Part shown: piece by piece, positions 7,813-18,100 of the stretch
Position numbering within the stretch: position 1 is the first letter of the stretch
Layout: the number at the start of each line of letters is the position of its first letter
NCBI GenBank assembly: GCA_963844845.1
Contig: CAWJPW010000008.1
Coordinates: 930,001 to 994,000, forward strand
Direction of reading: 5' to 3'
From: CAWJPW01 sp963844845
GTDB taxonomy: Bacteria > Acidobacteriota > Thermoanaerobaculia > Thermoanaerobaculales > Sulfomarinibacteraceae
Length of the DNA stretch: 64,000 nucleotides
Notes under the pieces: generated by a model
What the model saw: the letters and a program-made list of their open reading frames with translations, nothing else
Told to the model about the DNA's origin: nothing
The model's database searches: none
Program-made: the position numbers and the translations under genes

Positions 7813-9215
7813 GACGACCGCCCCTGGGGCCAGCGCCCCGTGTTTGCCACGACCGCCGGCGGCAGGCCGTGAAGCACCGCCAGGGAGCGCTCGAGCTCCT
7901 CGTCCGGCAGTACGTGGTTGCTGAGCTGGCCGGCGAAGTACATGTCGTAGCCCGCCAGGTCCATGTGGCCGTGGCCGCTGAGGTTGAAGAGGATGGTCTT
8001 GTCCTTGCCCTCCTCTTTGGCGCGTGCCGCCTCCTGGATGGCAGCGGCCACCGCGTGGCTTGTCTCGGGCGCGACGATGATCCCCTCGGTGCGGGCGAAC
8101 AGCACCGCCGCCTCGTAGCACTCCAGCTGCGGAAGTGCCCGGGGCGCGAACAGCCCCTCCACGACCCCCTGCGAGACCAGCGGCGACATGCCGTGGTAGC
8201 GCAGCCCGCCGGCGTGGATCGGCGGCGGTACGAACTCGTGCCCCAGCGAGTACATGGGTAGCAGCGGCGTCATCTTCGCGGTGTCGCCGTGATCGTAGGC
8301 GAAGGGGGCACGGGTGAGGGTCGGGCACGAGGTCGGCTCCACCGGGATGATGTCGATGTTGGCCCCGTTGATCTTGTCGGCGGCGAAGGGGAAGGCGAGG
8401 CCGGCGAAGTTGCTGCCACCGCCGGCGCACCCGATGATCACGTCGACGCGCTTCTCGCCGATCTTCGCCAGCTGCTTCTTGGCCTCGAGCCCGATGACGG
8501 TCTGGTGGAGCATGACGTGGTTGAGGACGCTTCCCAGCGAGTAGCGGGTGCGCCCGGAAGGATCCGACACCGCCTGCTCGATGGCCTCGCTGATGGCGAT
8601 TCCCAGGCTGCCGGGGGTGTCGGGATCGCGGGCGAGGACGGCGCGGCCTGCGGCGGTCTCGGTGCTCGGGCTCGCCACGCACTCCCCGCCCCACGTGTGC
8701 ATCATGATCTTGCGGAACGGCTTCTGGTCGAAGCTGATGCGCACCATGAAGACCTTGCACTCGAGGCCCAGTAGGGAGCACGCGAAGGCCAGCGCGCTGC
8801 CCCACTGCCCGGCGCCGGTCTCGGTGACCAGACGCTCGATGCCGAAGATCTTGTTGTAGTAAGCCTGGGCCACCGCGGTGTTGGGCTTGTGGCTGCCCGC
8901 CGGCGACACACTCTCGTTCTTGTAGTAGATGCGCGCCGGAGTCCCGAGGGCGCGCTCGAGGAAGACGGCGCGGTGGAGCGGGGTGGGCCGCCAGCGGCTG
9001 TAGATCTCCAGCACCGGCTCGGGGATGTCGATCCAGCGCTCGCTGCTCATCTCCTGCTCCACCAGGTTCATGGGGAACACTGGCGCGAGCATCTCCGGGG
9101 AGATGGGGGCGCCGTCCGGTCCCAGAGGCGGCTGCAGGGGGGTCGGCAGGTCGGCCGCCAGGTTGTACCATTGGCGGGGGATCTCGTCGTCTGAGAGCAC
9201 CACCTTCACCGTCAT
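7809..9215 (-). CDS. trpB: Tryptophan synthase beta-like protein, TrpB2 type
   Basis: PLP enzyme condensing indole with serine to give tryptophan, 468 residues. It belongs to the longer TrpB2 (TIGR01415-like) subgroup. An extended N-terminus (LSDDEIPRQWYNLAADLP) precedes the fold, RPTPLHRA marks the substrate entry, and K110 in SPAGSHKPNTA is the PLP lysine. GCAGGGSNF binds the cofactor phosphate. Start has GAGGA upstream, 17 bp after the TrpR-like gene, and its stop overlaps the next gene. No trpA is present; TrpB2 enzymes are thought to use free indole, fitting a salvage role under TrpR-like control. Confidence 0.92.
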   Translation of the reverse strand: MTVKVVLSDDEIPRQWYNLAADLPTPLQPPLGPDGAPISPEMLAPVFPMNLVEQEMSSERWIDIPEPVLEIYSRWRPTPLHRAVFLERALGTPARIYYKNESVSPAGSHKPNTAVAQAYYNKIFGIERLVTETGAGQWGSALAFACSLLGLECKVFMVRISFDQKPFRKIMMHTWGGECVASPSTETAAGRAVLARDPDTPGSLGIAISEAIEQAVSDPSGRTRYSLGSVLNHVMLHQTVIGLEAKKQLAKIGEKRVDVIIGCAGGGSNFAGLAFPFAADKINGANIDIIPVEPTSCPTLTRAPFAYDHGDTAKMTPLLPMYSLGHEFVPPPIHAGGLRYHGMSPLVSQGVVEGLFAPRALPQLECYEAAVLFARTEGIIVAPETSHAVAAAIQEAARAKEEGKDKTILFNLSGHGHMDLAGYDMYFAGQLSNHVLPDEELERSLAVLHGLPPAVVANTGRWPQGRSS

Positions 9216-9232
9216 CGTCGGAGTCCTCCTCG

Positions 9233-9520
9233 TCAGGTCGTTGGTTCGGTCATGGCCTCGAAGCGCTCCACCGCCCGCAGTAAGGGCGAGCGAGCGCGCT
9301 TGAGCTCACGGGAGCCGCGGGTGATCTTGCACAGGCTGAGCCCCAACTCGCGGGCGATGGTGCGCTGGCTGGCGCCCCGGCGCAGACGCTTGACGAGCTC
9401 CCAGCGCGCCGACAGGTCGTGGACCTCCCTGGGTGTCAGGATGCTGCGCAGGAACCCGTCGATGAGGGCGGCGTCGTCGAGCTCGGCCAGCAGCTGCGCC
9501 ATCTCGGTGATCCGGTCCAT
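9233..9520 (-). CDS. trpR: TrpR-family transcriptional repressor
   Basis: 95-residue helical DNA-binding protein. The segment from LTPREVHDLSARW through GASQRTIARELGLSL to ITRGSRELK aligns by eye along the whole of E. coli TrpR helices B-E (TPDE.., MSQRELKNELG, ITRGSNSLK). The start at 9520 has GGGAGG four bases upstream; an in-frame extension to 9595 lacks support and covers the promoter. It is the first gene of an operon with trpB2 and a Cys-rich protein. A palindrome overlapping its promoter suggests autorepression with tryptophan as corepressor. YerC/YecD-type relatives exist, so ligand identity is inferred. Confidence 0.85.
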   Translation of the reverse strand: MDRITEMAQLLAELDDAALIDGFLRSILTPREVHDLSARWELVKRLRRGASQRTIARELGLSLCKITRGSRELKRARSPLLRAVERFEAMTEPTT

Positions 9521-9550
9521 GGCGCCTCCCTTCCCCGGATGAACCTGAAC

Positions 9551-9568
9551 GTTTCTACAAATAGAAAC
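9551..9568. promoter_or_regulatory. Putative TrpR-type operator
   Basis: GTTTCTACAAATAGAAAC: perfect 7-bp arms around a CAAA spacer, AT-rich in a GC-rich setting. It overlaps the inner edge of the -10 and the expected transcription start of the trpR-trpB operon, the position where a repressor would block initiation. Confidence 0.7.
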
Positions 9569-9595
9569 AGTAGCGGGACGGGTGCCGCGTGTCAA
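9567..9595 (-). promoter_or_regulatory. Promoter of the trpR-trpB2 operon
   Basis: On the minus strand: perfect TTGACA (9595-9590), 17-bp spacer, TACTGT (9572-9567). The expected start, around 9560, falls inside the palindromic operator. Confidence 0.75.
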
Positions 9596-9634
9596 GCAGC
9601 CTTCTCGACTGGGCGACGGCGGCGGAGGCCGGGC

Positions 9635-10210
9635 TCAGAGCCCGCGGAACCAGCCCGGCTGGGCTCCCTCTTTGCGGGCGGCCCGCACCACCGCGGCGAG
9701 CGCATGCTCGGCGCGTCGTAGCTCCTCGTCGAGCCGGTCCAGCTTGGCCTTGGCCTGATCGATCCGGGCCAGGGTGCGCGCGGTGAGGCGGCCGCCTTGG
9801 AGGAGATCCAGATCGTCGAGCAGGGCCTTTCGCCGCGTCTCGAGCCGGTGCAGGGCGGCGCGCTTGGCGGCGTAGCGGTGGCACCAGCGCTCGCGCACGC
9901 CGGGGTCGGGGGTCGGGAGGGGCGTCGCCGGTGTGGCGATCGGCGGGCCGGTGCTCCCGCCGAGGGTGAGGGCGCCGCCGACGCCCAGCTCGCTCAAGTC
10001 GTCGGTCGTGATCTCGAGGGGTGCGTCGGGGTCGGCGGTGGGTGGTCGGCGTAGGGTGACGCGGCCCGCGTAGGCCGCCAGGGTTCCGGGCCGGGGCGTG
10101 GGGGTCGGTCCGGTCGTCGGCGCGGGGTTGCCGACGGTGGCTGCGGAGGCGAGCGCTGCCACCAGCACCATGCCCGCGTAGCAGCAACGCACGAGGGGAT
10201 GAGTCGACAT
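9635..10210 (-). CDS. Hypothetical exported protein with C-terminal coiled coil
   Basis: 191 residues, unknown function. Start at 10210 has an AAGGA-type site upstream. A hydrophobic N-terminus (MVLVAALASAATV) could be a signal peptide. A Pro/Thr-rich linker follows (TTGPTPTPRPGTL), then a short beta-like stretch (AYAGRVTLRRPP, PLEITTDDL). The last 80 residues form long charged helices (ETRRKALLDDLDLL, IDQAKAKLDRLDEELRRAEHAL) with heptad spacing. It is divergent from the antiporter gene at 10365. No family recognised. Confidence 0.65.
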   Translation of the reverse strand: MSTHPLVRCCYAGMVLVAALASAATVGNPAPTTGPTPTPRPGTLAAYAGRVTLRRPPTADPDAPLEITTDDLSELGVGGALTLGGSTGPPIATPATPLPTPDPGVRERWCHRYAAKRAALHRLETRRKALLDDLDLLQGGRLTARTLARIDQAKAKLDRLDEELRRAEHALAAVVRAARKEGAQPGWFRGL

Positions 10211-10364
10211 GCCGGAGTCCTTTCCGGCGTGGACGGGATACTCCAAGCCTAGTGGCAACGGCGAGACCGCGCAAGCGAAGAGGCACCAAGGCCACTTGAG
10301 GCGGCTATACTGGTGTTCCGCCCACCGGTGCAACCTGGGCGGCCACGTTGGGAGGTGACCCCCC

Positions 10365-12059
10365 GTGACCGTCGTGCAGTTCGTTTTCGACGCCGCTGTT
10401 GTGCTTGGCGTGTCGGTGGCCGTTGTGCTCGCGAGTCACCGAGTCCGCATTCCGGCGGTGGTGGGCCTCCTGCTCGCCGGTGTGCTGGTGGGTCCTTCCG
10501 GACTCGCGCTGGTCCCCGATGTCCACGAGGTGGAGCTCTTCGCCGAGATCGGCGTGATTTTCCTGCTCTTCTCCATCGGGCTCGAGCTCTCGTTCGAGCG
10601 GCTCGGTGAGCTCCGCCGGGCGTTTCTCGTGGGCGGCTCGCTGCAGTGTGGGCTGACCATCGCCGCCACCGCCGGACTCGCGATGGTAGCCGGCCTGGCG
10701 CCCAACCGCGCGGTGTTTGTGGGCTTCCTGGTGGCGCTCTCGAGCACCGCCATCGTGCTCAAGCTTTACGGTGACCGCCGCGAGACCACCACGCCTCAGG
10801 GCAAGGTGATCACCGGCATCCTCCTCTTCCAAGACATCCTCATCGTCCCGATGATCGTGCTCACGCCGGTGCTGGCGGGCGCTGCGGCCGCGTCGCCAGC
10901 GCTGATCGCCGGACGGCTCCTCCTCGCCCTCCTCGCCGTGGCGGCGGTCTTCGTGGTTGCGCGCCGCCTGATGCCGCCCCTGCTCGATGCAGTGGCACGC
11001 ACCCGGGTGCGCGAGCTGGGTGTGCTGAGTGCGGTTCTGGCGTGCCTGGGGATGGCTGCGTTGACCGCCGTGCTGGGATTCTCCCTGGCACTGGGCGCCT
11101 TCCTCGCCGGCATCATCATCTCGGAGTCGGAGTTCAGCCACCAGGTGGTGGCGGACACCGCCCCCCTACGCGACCTCTTCACCAGTATCTTCTTCGTCTC
11201 CATCGGCATGCTCGTCGATCTTCACTTCGCGGCCGGCCACATCCCCATGCTCCTGGGTCTCGCTGGCGGCGTCGTGCTGCTCAAGAGCCTCATCACCGGG
11301 TCTGCGGTCGTGGTCCTGCGCTTTCCCGCGCGCATCGCCGTCATCGTCGCGTTGGGTCTGGCCCAGGTTGGGGAGTTTTCGTTCGTGCTGCTGGAGGTGG
11401 GGCGCGAACACGGCATGACCGGCGAGCTGCTCTACCAGGGGTTCATGGGCGCAGCGGTTCTCACCATGCTGCTGACGCCAGCGCTGATAGTGGTGGCGCC
11501 GCGGCTGATCCGCCGCGCGGGGGGCGGGACGGCGGCGGCCGACGAGGGCAGCACCGCCGCGCCGGAGCTCGAGGACCACGTGGTGGTTGTGGGCTTCGGG
11601 CCGGCCGGGCAGACGCTGGCGCGGGTGCTGCGCGGCGTGGCGATACCCTACCGAGTGGTGGAGCTCAATGGCGATACCGTGCGGCGGGCCCGCTCAGCCG
11701 GCGAGCCGATCCTCTACGGTGATTCCAGCCGGCGCGAGATTCAGCTGCACGCGGGGGTACCGCGGGCGCGCGCGGTTGTCTTCGTGATCTCCGACATCGA
11801 GGCAGTGCGACGCTCCATCCGACTGGCCCGGGAGCTCAACCCCCGGGTCTACCTGGTGGTCCGCACCCGCATGCAGTCCCAGATCGAGGAACTCACCCGC
11901 TGCGGCGCCGACGAGGTCGTGGCCGAGGAGTTCGAGACCTCCCTGGAAGTCCTCGTCCGGGTCCTCGGCCACTCACGGGTGCCGCCCGAGGTCATCGCCG
12001 CCGAGACGCAGAGGCTTCGGGACGAGGGCTACCGCCGCCTGCGGGAGCCCGAGCCGTGA
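10365..12059 (+). CDS. CPA2-family cation:proton antiporter with TrkA-N domain (KefB/YbaL-like)
   Basis: Inner-membrane antiporter of 564 residues exchanging K+ or Na+ for protons. Residues 1-380 form about 12 hydrophobic segments of the Na_H_Exchanger fold, with family stretches LLFSIGLELSFERL, ALSSTAIVLKLY, GILLFQDI and LALGAFLAGI. A Rossmann TrkA-N domain starts near 403 (VVVVGFGPAGQTLARVL) and would bind NAD(H)/nucleotide to gate the channel. GTG start with GGGAGG upstream; a TATACT hexamer at 10306-10311 may be its -10. The ion is not decidable from sequence, and no KefF/KefG-type partner is adjacent. Confidence 0.9.
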   Translation: MTVVQFVFDAAVVLGVSVAVVLASHRVRIPAVVGLLLAGVLVGPSGLALVPDVHEVELFAEIGVIFLLFSIGLELSFERLGELRRAFLVGGSLQCGLTIAATAGLAMVAGLAPNRAVFVGFLVALSSTAIVLKLYGDRRETTTPQGKVITGILLFQDILIVPMIVLTPVLAGAAAASPALIAGRLLLALLAVAAVFVVARRLMPPLLDAVARTRVRELGVLSAVLACLGMAALTAVLGFSLALGAFLAGIIISESEFSHQVVADTAPLRDLFTSIFFVSIGMLVDLHFAAGHIPMLLGLAGGVVLLKSLITGSAVVVLRFPARIAVIVALGLAQVGEFSFVLLEVGREHGMTGELLYQGFMGAAVLTMLLTPALIVVAPRLIRRAGGGTAAADEGSTAAPELEDHVVVVGFGPAGQTLARVLRGVAIPYRVVELNGDTVRRARSAGEPILYGDSSRREIQLHAGVPRARAVVFVISDIEAVRRSIRLARELNPRVYLVVRTRMQSQIEELTRCGADEVVAEEFETSLEVLVRVLGHSRVPPEVIAAETQRLRDEGYRRLREPEP

Positions 12060-12062
12060 CGG

Positions 12063-14705
12063 TCAGCGCGGAGCTCTCTGCGCCGGTGGCAGCAGGAGGC
12101 CGTTGAAGAGCAGCTTGAAGGTGGCCGGTGTCGAGGCGCGGAACTGCGGGTTGAATCCGTAGAGGACCAGCTGGCCTTTCCCGGCGCGCAGCCACACCAT
12201 CGCGGCGGCATTGCCCAGGGCGTCGGCGTGCTCGGCGTAGCCCGACAGGAGCTGGTCGTGCTCGGGGTAGGAGGCGACCACCCGGCGGTCGGTGTCGAGG
12301 CGCGGCACCGAGGTTGCGAAAGCAGGCTCTCCGCGCGAGAAGACCCCCACGGTGGCGGGCATTCCCCAGGTGAGCGGAAGGTCGGGCGTGAGCCGGACCT
12401 CGAGCAGCGAGCCGGGCACCAGCAGCTCCTGCTTCTCGAGCCCCTCTGTGAGATCGCGCACCGGTAGCTGCACGTTCAGGTCGTTGCTCACGGGAATCTC
12501 GAGGCCGCCGGTGAACAGCGCCGTGGAGCGCCGCCAGGAGAGCACCACGCCGCCCCCGCCGAGGAACGCCGCGACCTTGGTGCGGCCCTCGTCACCCATG
12601 CCCTTGGCGTACTCGGGAGGCAGGTTGCCCAGCCGGTAGTGGCCTTCCCGCTTGTACTTGCCCTCCATGAGCACGTCGGAGTCAGCGTCGGGGAAGACGA
12701 GCACGTCGTAGCTCGCGGCGAGGTCGGTGGAGGCCAGGTCGGCGGGGTGGAGCACGGTGAAGGGAATGCCGTAGCTGTCGAAGACGAAGCGTGTCCAGCC
12801 CGCGTCCATGTCGTGGAAGTACGTCTCCACCAGGCCGATGCGGGGTCGCTCGAGAGGGCGCGCGTCGAGCCGGGCGGCGTCCGGGATTGCCACGGGCGCC
12901 ACCGGGACTCCCTCCACCACCGCGCGCAGCGCCTCGCCCGAGGCCGCGGCGGTGCGAATCACGAAGCTGCCGGCGGGCAGCGCGGTGTCACCGATGTGGG
13001 CGGGTGCCTGCAGGCGGGCCACGGCGAGGCCGTTGGCCCAGGCCAGGAAGGCTGCCTTGAAGGCGAGGTTGTCGTCGGCGGAGTAGGCCACCGCGCTCAC
13101 GCCGAAGGGAAGACGCGGCACGGCCGTCAGCGGGCCTGCGGGCAGCGGCTCGAGGTGGGACTCGAGCTCGGTGGAGCGCGTGTCCACCTGGTAGGCCGTG
13201 AGCCCGAAGTGCAGCGGCAGCGACCAGCTGGTGACGTCGTAGGGCCGGATCACCTCGCCGCCGGGCTCGAGGTGGCGCACAGGGTAGTGCTGCGCCTCCA
13301 TGACCTCCTTGACGAAGGCGCGGAAGGGCTGGGCCAAAGGCACTACCACGCTGTCGGCGGGCAGGGCGCGGCCGTCGACGACCGTGGCCTCCGTGAGGCG
13401 CGCCAGCTCGACCCCGTGCTCGCGCAGCAGCGCGGTGAGGGCGGGCAGCGCGCCGCGGTCGTGTTGGGTCGGTGGCAGCACGAAGTAGAACGGCGCCTCG
13501 CTGCGTCCCGCCGCCACCTCGCGCCGGGTGAGGTCGTTGCGGAAGCGCAGGAGGTCGGCACGGGCGGCAGCTGCGGTGGCGAGGAGGGAGCGCATGGAGG
13601 CGAGCTCGAGGTCGACGATGTCGCCGAGGCGCCACCACCCGCCGGGCCAGGGGTCGGGCATGTTGACGCTCTTCTTGTACTCGGCGAGGCCCTTGCCGTC
13701 GACGCTAAGCTCGGTGGGCTCGATGAACACGGGGGTCGCGACCTTGCAGCTGGCGGCCTCGGTGAGGAAGCTCACCACGCCCTTCCACAGGCAGGTCTCG
13801 GTGGAGCCCGGCCAGTAGTTGTCGAACTCCCACTCGTGTACGACGCCCTTGAGCCCGTCGTGCCCGAGGTCGCGGGCGAGGTGCGAGCCGAAGACCGCCA
13901 TCCAGTCCCACAGGCCCGCGTCCACGTTCTCGGCGATGGGGTCGTGGTTGGGCGGCACGAAGTAGCGCGGCCCGGTCATCCCCATCTGGTGCTTCTCCAC
14001 CATCACCTGCGGGTACCACTCGGTGCTGTACAGGCGCGAGATGACCCGGGTGTCGGCCTGGGTGAGGGTGACGAAGTCGCGGTTGTTGTCGTGGCCCACG
14101 TAGCGGTGGTAGACCCTCGGCAGGGAGCAGCCCTCCAGCGGCGTGCCCAGGTACTTGCGGTAGTTGGCCACCACCATGTCCATGCCGTCGGGGTTATGGT
14201 TGGGGACGATCATGAGGACCACCGACTCGAGCCGGGCGAGCACGGCGGGGTCGGTGGTGGCGGCCATCTCATAGGCGAAGCGCGGCAGCGCCTGGCTCGG
14301 GCCCACCTCGCTGGAGTGCATCGACAGGGTGGCGAGCACGAAGACGCGGCCGTCCCGGATCAGCTGAGCGCGCTCGGCGGCGGGAATGTCGGGATCGAGG
14401 GCGAGGCGCCGGTTGATGTCGCGCAGGGCCTCGAGCCGCCGGATGTTGTCCGGCGCCGAGATGAAGAGCACGTCCATGGGCCGATCGAGCGGCGAGCGCC
14501 CCACCTCGCGCAGCTCGAGCCTCGGCGACGCCGCCGCGAGCTGGCCGAGGTAGCCGGTGAGCTGCTCGTAGTCCACCAGCTGGTGGTCGGCTCCGGGGGT
14601 GAAGCCGAAGGCGCTCTCGGGCGTGGGCAGCGCGGCTCCAGCGGTGGCGGCCACCAGCAGCCCGGTGACTACGGCTGAGACGAGACGAATCCGGCGGAGC
14701 TTCAT
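12063..14705 (-). CDS. Secreted M14-family zinc carboxypeptidase
   Basis: 880 residues with a signal peptide (SAVVTGLLVAATAGA, 10-24). The M14 catalytic domain carries the zinc pair H130/E133 in LSMHSSEVGPS. NPDG (171-174), the HDNNRDF substrate-arginine region and a later HQMGMTGPRY offering the third ligand follow. HEWEFDNYWPG and FLTEAAS come next, then a long C-terminal region of beta-rich and Rossmann-like segments (RIGLVETYFHDMDAGWTRF, SYDVLVFPDAD), as in large acidobacterial M14 exopeptidases. Start at 14705 was chosen for the Lys/Arg-rich signal n-region; the upstream in-frame extension lies in repeat DNA. Probable role: external protein degradation. Confidence 0.88.
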   Translation of the reverse strand: MKLRRIRLVSAVVTGLLVAATAGAALPTPESAFGFTPGADHQLVDYEQLTGYLGQLAAASPRLELREVGRSPLDRPMDVLFISAPDNIRRLEALRDINRRLALDPDIPAAERAQLIRDGRVFVLATLSMHSSEVGPSQALPRFAYEMAATTDPAVLARLESVVLMIVPNHNPDGMDMVVANYRKYLGTPLEGCSLPRVYHRYVGHDNNRDFVTLTQADTRVISRLYSTEWYPQVMVEKHQMGMTGPRYFVPPNHDPIAENVDAGLWDWMAVFGSHLARDLGHDGLKGVVHEWEFDNYWPGSTETCLWKGVVSFLTEAASCKVATPVFIEPTELSVDGKGLAEYKKSVNMPDPWPGGWWRLGDIVDLELASMRSLLATAAAARADLLRFRNDLTRREVAAGRSEAPFYFVLPPTQHDRGALPALTALLREHGVELARLTEATVVDGRALPADSVVVPLAQPFRAFVKEVMEAQHYPVRHLEPGGEVIRPYDVTSWSLPLHFGLTAYQVDTRSTELESHLEPLPAGPLTAVPRLPFGVSAVAYSADDNLAFKAAFLAWANGLAVARLQAPAHIGDTALPAGSFVIRTAAASGEALRAVVEGVPVAPVAIPDAARLDARPLERPRIGLVETYFHDMDAGWTRFVFDSYGIPFTVLHPADLASTDLAASYDVLVFPDADSDVLMEGKYKREGHYRLGNLPPEYAKGMGDEGRTKVAAFLGGGGVVLSWRRSTALFTGGLEIPVSNDLNVQLPVRDLTEGLEKQELLVPGSLLEVRLTPDLPLTWGMPATVGVFSRGEPAFATSVPRLDTDRRVVASYPEHDQLLSGYAEHADALGNAAAMVWLRAGKGQLVLYGFNPQFRASTPATFKLLFNGLLLPPAQRAPR

Positions 14706-14767
14706 TCGACCCCCCATGCGGCGCGACGGCGCCTCCGCGAAAATAGCACGAGCGTGTCCGTCGTCGG

Positions 14768-15034
14768 TGCTCCCGACACCGGTTCCCGGGCGGCTCCGCC
14801 GCCCGTCGGCGCGGTCCCGGGGGCGGCAGCGGCACGAGGCGGCCAACGGCAACGAGGGCAGACACGCGGGCTCGCCGAGTCGCCTGCCTCGTCGCTCGGG
14901 GACACTTCTCCGCACGGAGTACCCGTGGATTGCCACCCATGGCGTTTCCCCCGAGCGCCCTCCTAGTGAGGAAGCGCTCCCGGGAAGACGCCATAAGCGG
15001 CACGTCCCGCCGGGGGACGCCTGCTCCGGGACGG
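14768..15034 (+). repeat. Dispersed intergenic repeat family B (copy B2)
   Basis: Fills most of the 409-bp spacer between the M14 start and the RND gene end. It shares CCCGGGCGGCTCC...CCCGTCGGCGCGGTCCC and the GCTCGCCGAGTCGCCTGCCT segment with copies at about 6565-7217 and 56126-56427. Its hairpins are ATGGCGT/ACGCCAT (14939-14945 with 14988-14994) and ACGTCCC/GGGACG (15002-15018). A low-complexity CCGGTC-rich tract follows to 15110. Confidence 0.65.
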
Positions 15035-15114
15035 CCCCGGTCGCGGCCCCGGTCCCCGCCCCGGCCCCGGACGCGGTCCCGGCCCCCTCTTCGAACGGCC
15101 GCCCGGGTAAACGG

Positions 15115-18100
15115 TCAGTCCGCGACCCACCGCGCCCGCAGACGGTCCCGCGCCCCCGTCAGCACGAGATAAAGGGCCGGGACCACCACCAACGTCAGCA
15201 CCGTCGATACGAGTAGACCGCCGATCACCGCCACCGCCAGCGGCGCCATGAGCTCGGCCCCGTCCGCGGGGTTGAGGGCGAGGGGCAGCATGCCGATGAC
15301 GGTGGTACTGACGGTCATGAGGATGGGGCGCACCCGCAGCGGCGCCGCCTCGAGCACCGCGGCGCTGCGCGAGGCCGCCCCGGCGCGGCGGCGGATCTCG
15401 ATGTACTCCACCAGCAGGATCCCGTTGTTGACGACGATGCCGGCGAGGAGGATCAGCCCCAGCATCACCGGAGCCGAGATCGGCAGGCCGGTGACCAGCA
15501 GGGCGGCCACCACCCCCACCAGGGCCAGGGGGATGGCGATCATGATCACCAGCGGGTTGACCAGCGACTCGTACTGCACCGCCATCACCGAGAAGACCAT
15601 GAACACGGCCAGGGCGATAGCGGTGAGGAGGGTGCGACGGTTGGCCTGGATGGCCTCCTCCTGACCTCCGAAGAGCACCCGATAACCAGCCGGCAGCTGG
15701 TAGCCTGCGAGATTCGCGCGTACCGCGTCGGTGGCCTCGCCCACCGACCAGGCCGCCGGCAGCACCGACGCGGTGATGAGCACCAGCCGGTTCTGGTTCT
15801 CGCGCTGAATCTCCTGGGGCGCCAGGCCCTCGGACACGTCGGCCACGTCGCGCAGGCGCAGCGGGGCGCCGCTTCTCGGGAACATCGGCAGGGCGGCGAG
15901 GTCGGCGGCGGTCTGCACCCGGTCGCGGTCGAAGCGGACGCGGATGTCGTACTCGCGGTCGCCCTCGGTGAGACGGGTGGGCACCGAGCCGCCCACCGCC
16001 GTCTGCACCGTCCTCCCCACCTCGCCAACGTCGAGGCCGAGGTCGGCGGCGCGCCGGCGGTCCACCGCCACCCGCACCTCGGGGGTGACCTCTTCGTAGG
16101 AGCTCTCCACTCCGGTGAGACCGGGGATCGCCTCGAGCCGACCAGCCACGTCGAGGCCGATGCGGCGCAGGGTCTCGAGATCGTCGCCGAAGACCTTGAC
16201 TTCGATGTCCTCGGTGCCGGTGGAGGTGCGCAGGCCGCGGATCCGCGGCGGACGGATGCGCAGGCGGGCGTTGGCCAGCTCGGGCAACGCCTCGAGCTTC
16301 TGCTGGGCGACCTCGATCCACTGCGTGGCGCTCATGCCGCGTTGCTTGCGCGGCTCGAGCTCGATGTCGAAGCCGATCCGGGTGGAGTTGAAGGAGGCGC
16401 CGCGGCCCCACACGTACCCCCCGGCAGTGGTGAAGACGTGGACCACCTTGGGCAGGCCCCGGATGACCTCTTCGGCGGCGACGCTGGCGCGGTTGGTGGT
16501 GGCCAGCGGCGTCTCCGGGGGCATCATGACGTAGACGCGGAGGCGCCCGTCGTCCACCGGCGGCAGGAACTCGTTGCCCAACCTGGCGGCGACCAGCAGC
16601 GAGCCGGCGAAGATCAGCGCGGCGGTGGCCAGCACCAGCCAGCGGCGGCGCACGACCACGGGCAGTAGCCTGCGGTACGCATTCTCGAGGCCTCGTACTG
16701 CGGCGGGCACGATCCCCAGCAGGCGTGAGCTCTCCAGGCGCGATCGGGTGCGCAGCTTGAAGAGCTGTGCCGAGAGCATGGGCACCAGGGTGAGGGCCAC
16801 CACCAGCGAGGTGAGGATGGCGAAGGAGATGGTGAGGAGGAGCTCGTTGAAGAGCAGCGCGGTAAGGCCGCCCACCAGGAAGAACGGCACCACCGCCGCG
16901 AGGTTGGTCATGGTGGACGCGGTGACCGCCGAGGCCACCTCGCCGGCGCCCACGTGCGCCGCCTCCTGGGGGTCGTCGCCGCTGCTCTGGTGGCGGTCGA
17001 TGTTCTCCAGCATGACGATGCTGTTGTCCACCAGCATGCCGATGCCCAGGGCGAGCCCGCCCAGGGACATGATGTTGAGGGTGAGGTCGGCGCTCCCCAT
17101 GAGGGCGACGCAGCCGAGGATCGCGATGGGGACGGAGGTGCCGATCACCAGGGTGCGGCGCACCGAGCGCAGGAAGAGGAAGACCACCAGCATGGCCAGG
17201 CCGCCGCCCACCAGGGCCGCGTTGGCCACTCCGCTCACCGCCGAGCGTACGTAGAACGCCTGGTCCTGGACCACCTGGGTCCCGACGTCGGCGGGAAAGA
17301 AGCGCTCGCGGTGGAGCCGCGCCAGCACCCGCTGGCAGCCGTCCACCACCTTCACGGTGTTGGAGTCGGGCTGTTTGGTGATGGCAACCTGCACGGCCGG
17401 CTGGCCGTCGAGGCGCGTGGTGACGCGGTCGTCGGCGTAGGTGTCGAGCACCCTCCCCACGTCCTCGATCCCCACGTCGCCGCCCCCGGCGAGCGGCAGG
17501 CGGACCTTGCGGACGTCGTCCACCGAGGTGAACTTCCCCTTGGTCTTGGAGAGCAGCTCACGGCCCGCCGAGCGCAGGCGGCCGGCCGACACGTCCTGGT
17601 TCTCCTCGCGCAGGCGGGTGAGCACCTCCGACACGGTGAGACCGTAGGAGCGGAGACGCTCGGGGTCGAGCACCACCTGGATCTCGCGGTCGAGGCCGCC
17701 GGCCACGTCCACCGAGGCCACCCCCGGGACGGTGAGGAGCTGCTTGGAGAGCTGGTCCTCACACCACCGCTTGAGCCAGGCCTGGTCGCGGCTGGGCGAC
17801 GACACCGCCAGCTGCAGCACCGGGATCTGCGACGGGTCGAACTTGAAGATGGTCGGGGGATCCGCCTCCTCGGGGAGCGCGCCCCGGGCCTGGTCGAGCT
17901 TGGTGGAGGCGTCCCTGAGGGCGCTGTCCACGTCGGTACCGTACTCGAAGTGGACGTCCACCCCCACCCGGCCCTCGCGGGACTCCGAGGTGACGAGCAC
18001 GGCGTCCTCGGTGGTGGCCAGGCGGGGCTCGAGCACCTTGGCCACGGTCTGCTCCATGACCTCGGGGTCGACCCCTGGGTTGGAGACGCTGGCGCGCACC

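Noticed and set aside
12639..14678. 679-codon rightward open frame opposite the M14 peptidase
   Set aside because: Val/Gly/His/Ala antisense composition without motifs; the minus strand carries the zinc ligands and signal peptide.
15034..15112. Coding interpretation of CCGGTC-rich tracts (also 56428-56510)
   Set aside because: Low-complexity hexamer-like sequence open in several frames, flanking family B repeats.
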